From NCBI GenBank assembly GCA_017617295.1, contig JAFZWN010000126.1, positions 1 to 37,658 on the forward strand: a stretch of 37,658 bases of DNA, given 5' to 3'. This stretch comes from Clostridiales bacterium (GTDB taxonomy: Bacteria > Bacillota > Clostridia > Saccharofermentanales > Saccharofermentanaceae). Positions 31,839-37,658 of this stretch are shown here, in pieces (within the stretch, counting starts at the first letter, position 1; each line of letters begins with the position of its first letter). The position numbers and the translations under genes were made by a program. The notes under the pieces were generated by a model, which saw only the letters and a list, made by a program, of their open reading frames with translations, did no database searches and was not told where the DNA came from.

Positions 31839-33629
31839 ATGGATAGCAGTACAAGATATTATGCACCGCTCGCATTGAAGACGGCGACCCTTCTGGTCAT
31901 CGAGAATGCGGCGGATGTAAGGATTAAGCAACTGTGCGGCAACATGACGATCGGCCGTAATGCGACCGGTGTCGAGAACGACATAGCTTTGTCATCTGCT
32001 TTTGTGGGAAGAAGCCACGGAAGTTTTCTGTTCAGTAACGGAGCATATTATTTCAGGGATAACAACAGCAAGAACGGTTCGTATATCAACGGTAAGAAGA
32101 TCGTTCCCGGCGAGGACGGGAGGATACTTCCCGTTAAGCTCACCAACGGCGATATTATAAGGCTGGGTTCTAAGAACCCTTCCAAAGCCGTTCAGATAGT
32201 CTACGGCACGACTTTTTCGGCCAGAGACCGCTGGCTGAGCCTTGATATCTCAAAAAAGACGGTGATCGAGATCGGCCGTAACGTAAAAAGCGGGATCGCT
32301 CTTTCCGAGTTCATGGTATCCCGTAAGCATGCTGTTCTCAATAAGACTGAGACCGGATGGACCATAACCGATAACGCCAGCAAGAACGGTGTTGCCGTCA
32401 ATAAGAAGATGATAAATGTGAGTAAGGAACTGAAGCCTCTCGATGTCATAAGGATCGCCAATACCACTATGGTATTCCTGGGCGATAAGATAGTTTATAA
32501 CCTGCCTGCGGTAAAAGAACCCGCACCGGCAGCTCCTGCAGCTCCCGCGCCGGCCAAGCCTGCAGCAGTTCCGGCAGCTCCCGCCAAGACACCGTCTACG
32601 GCACAGGCACAAAAGGCTCCTTCCAAGGCTCCTTCAGCCGCCAAGCCTTCCGGTAAGGCTCCCGCCGCCAAGGCGCCGGTTCCCAATGCGGCCAAGCCTG
32701 CTCCTGCAAAGGGTGCCAAGGCCGTTCCCGTTCCGGTCCCCGTACCGGGTCTCACGGATCTGAAGCCTTATGTCGAGCCGGGCGAGGGCATGAACCAGAA
32801 AGAGACCGTCATGAGCGTCGATATCGATCAGGTCAGGGTCACCAAGCACGGATCCATCCTTAAAAAGACGCTTCTTAAGGACATCCACCTTGATATCGAT
32901 CAGGGCGAGTTTATCCTGATACTCGGAGGTTCGGGCGCAGGTAAGACCACGTTCATCAAGGCTATACTCGGAACCCAGAAGGCGGAAGGATCCATTATCC
33001 TCGACGGAATGGATCTGTATACGAACTTCAAGGCGCTGAAGCACAGGATCGGTCTAGTTCCCCAGTTCTCGACGACCAGGGACAACGACACCGTAATCCA
33101 TACGATCACCGACGCTGCCAACAGCCGTCTCGCCGGCGAGTATTCCAAGGCCGAGATAAAGAGAAGGATCGACGATGTATGTAACAGGATGATGCTCAAT
33201 TCCCTCAGGGATACGCTCATCAAGAACCTTTCGGGCGGCCAGAAGAAGAGGGTCGAAGTAGCCATCCAGGCTATCGGCGATCAGCAGGTGTTCGTCCTCG
33301 ACGAGCCCGACTCAGGTCTCGATACCGCGAGCAGGATCGATCTCATGAAGAACCTGAAGTCCTGTACGGAGGGCGGCGGAGTCGTAACCGTCATTTCCCA
33401 CTCTCCCGATGACGCAGCCGAGTTCTTTACGAAGATCCTCGTTCTCGCCAAGAGCCCCACGGACGAAGTGGGTCATCTCGCTTTCTACGGCACGGTACCC
33501 GAAGCGAGGGCTTTCTTCGGAGTCGATAAGCTCTCGGAGATCGTTATCGAGATCAATTACGAAGGAAGCGGCAAGGGAAGAGCCGACGAATTCATTCAAA
33601 AGTTTGCACAGATGAGGAGCATGCAGTAA
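31839..33629 (+). CDS. ABC transporter ATPase with two N-terminal FHA domains
   Basis: A 596-residue protein with no membrane segment. FHA domain 1 (about 20-110) has TIGRNATG...VGRSHGSFLF...DNNSKNGSYINGKKI; FHA domain 2 (about 135-215) has IEIGRNVKSG...VSRKHAVLNK...DNASKNGVAVNKKMI. Both keep the Gly-Arg, Ser-x-x-His and Ser-x-Asn-Gly residues that bind phosphothreonine. A Pro/Ala/Lys-rich linker (about 228-310) follows. The ABC domain has Walker A GGSGAGKTT (363-371), the Q-loop VPQFS, signature LSGGQKKRVE, Walker B VFVLDEPDSGLD and the H-loop His in VISHS. It is of the ABCG-like type and pairs with the ABC-2 permease that starts at the next base. The arrangement recalls mycobacterial Rv1747, where the same parts form one polypeptide controlled by kinase PknF. 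Confidence 0.93.
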   Translation: MDSSTRYYAPLALKTATLLVIENAADVRIKQLCGNMTIGRNATGVENDIALSSAFVGRSHGSFLFSNGAYYFRDNNSKNGSYINGKKIVPGEDGRILPVKLTNGDIIRLGSKNPSKAVQIVYGTTFSARDRWLSLDISKKTVIEIGRNVKSGIALSEFMVSRKHAVLNKTETGWTITDNASKNGVAVNKKMINVSKELKPLDVIRIANTTMVFLGDKIVYNLPAVKEPAPAAPAAPAPAKPAAVPAAPAKTPSTAQAQKAPSKAPSAAKPSGKAPAAKAPVPNAAKPAPAKGAKAVPVPVPVPGLTDLKPYVEPGEGMNQKETVMSVDIDQVRVTKHGSILKKTLLKDIHLDIDQGEFILILGGSGAGKTTFIKAILGTQKAEGSIILDGMDLYTNFKALKHRIGLVPQFSTTRDNDTVIHTITDAANSRLAGEYSKAEIKRRIDDVCNRMMLNSLRDTLIKNLSGGQKKRVEVAIQAIGDQQVFVLDEPDSGLDTASRIDLMKNLKSCTEGGGVVTVISHSPDDAAEFFTKILVLAKSPTDEVGHLAFYGTVPEARAFFGVDKLSEIVIEINYEGSGKGRADEFIQKFAQMRSMQ

Positions 33630-34469
33630 ATGGCTAAGAAAAGATCCAACGCCGCTACCCAGACCAGGGTATATGTGGCAAAAAACTTCAGGCTTTTCCT
33701 TAATCAGAAGGATTGGAAGTTCATAATAATCGCGGGAGTCATCGCCGTACTTGTCAGTTCGATAGTAGGCGACAAGATGTTCGAGAATTTCGAGAGCACC
33801 AAGTCTGGATTCTTCGCCCTTGTATCGGCGGGGATCTGGATAGGAATATTCAACTCCATTCAGAGGATCTGTAAGGAGCACGATACGATCACGAGTGAGT
33901 ACAGATCGGGACTTCATATCAGTTCCTATATCATGTCTCATGTCATCTTCGATTTCTTCCTCTGCTTATCGCAGAGCATGCTCCTGTTCTTTATAAGCAA
34001 GATCTTTATCGATTATCCTTCGAGAGGGCTTATCTTCAGATATGCCGTTATCGAATACGCTATAACGTTCTTCCTGATCGTATGGGGCTCGGATATCATG
34101 GGCATAATGGTATCGTCCATCTCTCCGAATCCGAACACGGCAATGACGGCCATGCCTTTCGTCCTTATCATACAGCTTGTCATGAGCGGAGTGCTCTTCG
34201 AGCTCAGCGGATGGTCCGAAAAGATCGCCGACATCACGGTCAGCAAGTGGGGCATGAGCGCGCTGGGAAGCATCGCTGATCTTAACAGCGAGGAACTGCC
34301 GCTTCGTATGAACGAAGCATTCCCGAATGTCGTGAGGCTCGAAGACGACGCGATGTTTACGCATACTTCAGAGCATCTGCTCACGTCATGGATCGTCATT
34401 CTCGTTATCATGTTCGTATGCACGCTCGTATCCATAATCGCTCTTAAGATAAAGAACAGAGGTTCATGA
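33630..34469 (+). CDS. ABC-2 type transporter permease
   Basis: A 279-residue membrane protein with about six segments: 31-48, 60-80, 108-128, 142-165, 172-192 and 252-274. It starts directly after the stop of the FHA-ABC ATPase. The segment RICKEHDTITSEYRSGLHISSYIMSHVIFDFF is the amphipathic coupling region of ABC-2/ABCG permeases (ABCG members have a similar RE...Y...A motif). A soluble loop of about 55 residues before the last segment probably faces outside. Together with the upstream gene it makes an exporter of unknown substrate (lipid, glycan or drug). Its stop overlaps the start of the PP2C gene, so the genes are translationally coupled. Confidence 0.9.
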   Translation: MAKKRSNAATQTRVYVAKNFRLFLNQKDWKFIIIAGVIAVLVSSIVGDKMFENFESTKSGFFALVSAGIWIGIFNSIQRICKEHDTITSEYRSGLHISSYIMSHVIFDFFLCLSQSMLLFFISKIFIDYPSRGLIFRYAVIEYAITFFLIVWGSDIMGIMVSSISPNPNTAMTAMPFVLIIQLVMSGVLFELSGWSEKIADITVSKWGMSALGSIADLNSEELPLRMNEAFPNVVRLEDDAMFTHTSEHLLTSWIVILVIMFVCTLVSIIALKIKNRGS

Positions 34470-35239
34470 TGAAATACCGTATCTCTTATATCACGGATAT
34501 CGGACCTGTCCGGAAGAAAAACGAGGACAATTACTGTATCCCCGGAGTTTCCGCCAGATCGGCTCTCCACGAAGAGGGCAGTATCGAGATCGATTCCGAT
34601 AAGCCGATACCGGTAGCGGTCTTTGACGGAATGGGAGGGGAGGCCTATGGAGAAGAGGCATCCACCCTGGCAGCTGAGACTTTCATAAACAGCTTTGATA
34701 CCATAGATGCCGGAGATCTTTACGGCAGTATTGACAGACTCTCCATAAAGGCCAATAACGCGATCGTCGATATGGCCTGCGAGAAAGGTGTCAATACCAG
34801 CGGAAGCGCTGTTGCCGGAGTCGTTATTGATAACGGGACCGCTTATCCCTTCAATGTCGGCGACTGCAGGGTCTACGGCTTCTGCGACGGGAAACTCACG
34901 CAGCTTACCAACGACCATACGATCGGCGCCAAGAAGGTCAGTATGGGTATATATACTCAGGAAGAAGCCGAGGAGACCGGTGAACTTAATATGCTTACGG
35001 CCTTTCTTGGTGTAAACTTTATGGGGACGGGACCGAAAGTTGCCAGATACGACGGATTTGACGCTTTGAGCGGAAAAGTCCTTATCTGCTGTGACGGTCT
35101 GTCAAATACATACAGCTCCGGTGAGATCGCGGCTTTTATCTCGGAAGGCGGAGACGTCCTCGGGAAGATAGTGGCCGAAGCTCCCGGACACGGACTTAAA
35201 GATAACATAACCTGCATACTTATTGAGACGGTGAAGTGA
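34466..35239 (+). CDS. PP2C-family Ser/Thr protein phosphatase
   Basis: A 257-residue soluble phosphatase, the usual length of the PrpC/Stp type. Key motifs are intact: DIGPVRKKNEDNYC, DGMGGEAYGEEAS, NVGDCRVYGFCDGKL, CCDGLSNTYS and KDNITCILIE, giving all Asp ligands for the metal pair. It starts at ATG 34466, overlapping the permease stop; a second ATG follows at once (34469). It lies one base before the kinase gene, so kinase and phosphatase are produced together, the standard PrkC/PrpC-type pairing. Likely substrates are the kinase itself and the FHA-ABC protein. Confidence 0.95.
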   Translation: MMKYRISYITDIGPVRKKNEDNYCIPGVSARSALHEEGSIEIDSDKPIPVAVFDGMGGEAYGEEASTLAAETFINSFDTIDAGDLYGSIDRLSIKANNAIVDMACEKGVNTSGSAVAGVVIDNGTAYPFNVGDCRVYGFCDGKLTQLTNDHTIGAKKVSMGIYTQEEAEETGELNMLTAFLGVNFMGTGPKVARYDGFDALSGKVLICCDGLSNTYSSGEIAAFISEGGDVLGKIVAEAPGHGLKDNITCILIETVK

Positions 35240-35240
35240 T

Positions 35241-37262
35241 ATGCCTGATATTAAAGACATTATTGAGGACGTAATACTTAAGGATGTGAAGCAGCCCCTT
35301 TGGGAGAACTGGTACATCAAGGAGAAGATAGGCTCCGGTGCTTTCGCGATCGTATACAGGATCGAGGCTCAGCGCCCCGGACGTGTTGACAGTTCCGCCC
35401 TGAAGATCGAGGTCGTTACGACCGAAGATCAGCTTTTCGCTGATAACGAGCGTAAGGAGAGCTTCCTTGCCCAGAAGCAGGCCATGGTCGAGAACGAGAC
35501 ACAGATGATGGTCAATCTGAGAGACTGCCCCTATATCGTCCGTTACGAAGACGAGACCATGAAGGAGCTCTATATCGACGGCCAGTTCGAAGGATATTAC
35601 TACCTTATCAGGATGGAACTCCTCTCGGGTGTTACCGATCTCATGAGAAAGAGGGCTTTTGACTATTCCGAGTCCAACATCAGAAAGCTCGCAGAGCATA
35701 TTGGCGGCGGACTTAAGGCCGCGCACGACAAGGGTATTATTCACAGGGATATCAAGCCCGGCAATTTCTTCGTATCAGAGAACGGCATATATAAGCTCGG
35801 TGACTTCAATATCGCCAAGCAGGCCGCTTCGACAAGATCTTTCGCGGGAACCGATTACTACATGGCTCCCGAAGTCTTCCGTGCCAAGACTCATGCGGAA
35901 GTCAGATATACCAAACAGGCGGATATCTATTCGCTCGGTATATGTCTTTATCAGATGATGAACAAGGGACTTCTTCCTTTCGAAGATGAGCTTCCCACCG
36001 AAGACGCCATCGACAAGAGATTGAACGGTGCTCCTCTGCCGCCGCCGTGTAATGCTTCGCCCGAGTTTGCCAGGATAATACTCAAGGCCTGCGAATGCAG
36101 TACAGGCGCCAGATATCGTACCATAGACGAGTTCCTCGCGGATCTTCAGTGTTCCGAAAATGGCGAATCTGTTACAGCTTATGAGCCTATCGACCAGGCA
36201 ACGACTTATATCGGAGCAAGCGATGAGGCCGTTCCTTCGGAAGTACCTCAGCAGGTATCGCAGACTGCACCCGCACCTGCTTCCTTTAAAAATCAGGCGT
36301 CCTCTAAGAAGCAGGCTGCGGTCAAGCCGTCATCGTCGGCGAAGTCGCCCAAAGCGGCTCCTGTCAAAGGGGAGAAGAGTAAGCCTACGATCAAGCCGGT
36401 AATACTGATCGGCGCATTCCTTGCGGCTATACTCCTGTTCGTAGCGGCATTCGCTTCTTTACGTTCCATTTCAAAGAAGGGAATGATACAGGCCGCCACC
36501 GCTTTCGGCAATGCTGTTGCTTCGGCTGATGCAGATAAAGTGTTTGACTATACGGCCGACGATGATCTCGAAGATACTTTGAATCAGATCCTGAACTTCG
36601 GAAGCACATCGCCTTATTCCTCTGACAGAGCAAGGTTCTATAGTACTGTGGCTCAGAGGTCGTCTTGTACGATCGACGAATCCACAGCCAAGATGAATAT
36701 GGCTGGTAACGAAGGATCTGTGGTCGCTCTGTTCGAGATACCCGAATATAACCGGTTACTTAATAATATGAGCAATATCCATTCCATAGATCAGCTTATA
36801 TCTTCTTATATGACTGTCAATTCGAATGAGGAGATAAAGGTCACTCTGAAACTCCGTAAGATAGACGGTATATGGCTCATCGTTAACACCGAGAGTGTTC
36901 TTGATGAGGCTCTCGCGTATATTGACAGGGATTTTGTGATCACTTCGCCTCTGGTTGAAGGATTATCCGAAACGAGATGGTATTTTGAAGATGGTGACCA
37001 TTATTACAACCGTACGACAGGAATTGACTTCGATCTCGTCAGATCTGATTTCAGTCTCGACTGGAGCGGTGTCTATTATACGGTAGAACGTGACGGTGTT
37101 GAGGTATACAGATCCGGACACGGTGAGTACTACGGCTATTACGGCTCTACGGAAGATGCCGAATACGATTCTGACGGCTACCTGATCCCGGGGGAGTACA
37201 GGGTAACCTTCTACGACGGTAATAATGCGCTTATAGCGACCGATGCCGTTACTGTAGACTGA
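35241..37262 (+). CDS. Transmembrane Ser/Thr protein kinase (Hanks type)
   Basis: A 673-residue kinase. The cytoplasmic kinase domain has the glycine loop GSGAFAIVY (31-39), Lys55 in ALKIEV, HRDIKPGN (168-175), DFN at 188-190 where DFG is usual, and GTDYYMAPE. The activation-loop stretch ASTRSFAGTDYY contains Ser/Thr for autophosphorylation. A Lys/Ser/Ala/Pro juxtamembrane linker (about 310-384) precedes one membrane helix (about 386-408). The extracellular part is about 265 residues: a helical/beta domain similar in style to DUF4878 lumazine-like folds, then a Tyr/Asp-rich beta domain (YYGYYGSTEDAEYDSDGY). There are no PASTA repeats, so muropeptide sensing as in PrkC is not implied. It closes the operon. 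Confidence 0.95.
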   Translation: MPDIKDIIEDVILKDVKQPLWENWYIKEKIGSGAFAIVYRIEAQRPGRVDSSALKIEVVTTEDQLFADNERKESFLAQKQAMVENETQMMVNLRDCPYIVRYEDETMKELYIDGQFEGYYYLIRMELLSGVTDLMRKRAFDYSESNIRKLAEHIGGGLKAAHDKGIIHRDIKPGNFFVSENGIYKLGDFNIAKQAASTRSFAGTDYYMAPEVFRAKTHAEVRYTKQADIYSLGICLYQMMNKGLLPFEDELPTEDAIDKRLNGAPLPPPCNASPEFARIILKACECSTGARYRTIDEFLADLQCSENGESVTAYEPIDQATTYIGASDEAVPSEVPQQVSQTAPAPASFKNQASSKKQAAVKPSSSAKSPKAAPVKGEKSKPTIKPVILIGAFLAAILLFVAAFASLRSISKKGMIQAATAFGNAVASADADKVFDYTADDDLEDTLNQILNFGSTSPYSSDRARFYSTVAQRSSCTIDESTAKMNMAGNEGSVVALFEIPEYNRLLNNMSNIHSIDQLISSYMTVNSNEEIKVTLKLRKIDGIWLIVNTESVLDEALAYIDRDFVITSPLVEGLSETRWYFEDGDHYYNRTTGIDFDLVRSDFSLDWSGVYYTVERDGVEVYRSGHGEYYGYYGSTEDAEYDSDGYLIPGEYRVTFYDGNNALIATDAVTVD

Positions 37263-37344
37263 TCGTATTTTTCAGATGCCGGTCTGCTTTTTATAAAACA
37301 TTTTTTACTTCGGATTATCTATTCGTGTATGACCTGTAAAGTAT

Positions 37345-37373
37345 CTGTAAACATCAATGTTTACGGGCTTTTT
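37345..37373 (+). terminator. Terminator of the FHA-ABC/PP2C/kinase operon
   Basis: An 8-bp stem with one T-G pair (37345-37352 with 37359-37366), a 6-base loop and five T. It lies about 80 bases after the kinase stop. Confidence 0.75.
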
Positions 37374-37429
37374 CGAGTCGGAATGATGATAAAATCATTA
37401 TAGCTGATTTTGAAAAAGGAGGGATATAC

Positions 37430-37658
37430 ATGAAATTGATCGAACTGAAATGTCCCTACTGTGAGGGGTCGGTAAAGCTCGATGTAGATGAGGAACTGAA
37501 ATCATATTATTGTCTCCACTGCGGCAAAAAGATCGTTGATGAGGAGACGGTAAATGCGCTATATAAAGAGATCTACGCAGATGAACCTTCGGCTGTGGAT
37601 ACAAAAGAAGATATACAGGCACTTGAACTTGAGCGATGTTGTTTCAATATGCCGATAA
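37430..37658 (+). CDS. Zinc-ribbon protein (3' partial)
   Basis: Open from the ATG at 37430 to the window end (76 codons, no stop). AAAGGAGGG (37417-37425) lies just upstream. The N-terminus is a short zinc ribbon with two Cys pairs (CPYC at 8-11 and CLHC at about 33-36), then an acidic helical stretch. Such ribbons often lead clostridial proteins of unknown function with downstream membrane or TPR domains; the rest is out of view. Confidence 0.8.
   Translation, partial: MKLIELKCPYCEGSVKLDVDEELKSYYCLHCGKKIVDEETVNALYKEIYADEPSAVDTKEDIQALELERCCFNMPI

Overview
The window reads as a chromosomal segment of a low-to-mid GC anaerobic Firmicute of the class Clostridia. The order (Oscillospirales or Saccharofermentans-like fibre degraders) is only a guess. 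The evidence is strong AGGAGG-type ribosome binding sites, short operons, and a family set that includes LplB/YtcP-type sugar permeases, type Ic aspartate aminotransferase, YqeG, YraN, a CdaA-type diadenylate cyclase, a DUF4214 surface protein and a lipoprotein GH5 glycanase. I see no rRNA, tRNA, transposase, prophage or CRISPR array. Gene density is high and most genes are housekeeping.

Layout. 1-3643: a carbohydrate ABC importer (two permeases and a lipoprotein binding protein, no ATPase), with the first permease cut by the window edge. 3852-4943 (-): the GTPase-fold ATPase YchF. 5174-13997: a long co-directional run, comM, dprA, topA, trmFO, a YesL-like membrane protein with a very acidic tail, a membrane-tethered PP2C phosphatase, and a small protein that looks like a PP2C without its metal ligands. 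14122-15009 (-): a DUF3592-type membrane protein. 15393-16745 (-): aspartate kinase, divergent from yqeG (16862-17359). 17446-19551 (-): a secreted InlB-repeat/DUF4214 protein. Then yraN, an aspartate aminotransferase and purB operon, a GGDEF-EAL protein with a degenerate GGDEF motif, a small acidic protein, a short NagA, and a diadenylate cyclase fused to a YbbR domain. 28028-28369 (-) is a HEAT-repeat protein. 28590-29906 is a GH5 lipoprotein. 30380-31747 (-) is a MATE transporter.

31839-37262 is the most system-like part: a two-FHA-domain ABC ATPase, its ABC-2 permease, a PP2C phosphatase and a transmembrane Ser/Thr kinase, in tight translational coupling and closed by a terminator. This resembles the mycobacterial Rv1747-PknF arrangement, but the transporter is split into two genes and a phosphatase is added. 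The kinase and phosphatase probably write and erase phospho-threonines that the FHA domains read, gating export of an unknown substrate.

Two spacers (15010-15392 and 29907-30379) share a dispersed 69-bp repeat whose palindromic end has its 10-bp core inverted between the copies. The second spacer also holds a 49-bp tandem array and a 52/53-bp duplication that starts inside a terminator. The best leads are the FHA/ABC/PP2C/kinase module, the cyclase-YbbR fusion beside a short NagA, the PP2C/pseudo-PP2C pair, and the repeat family.
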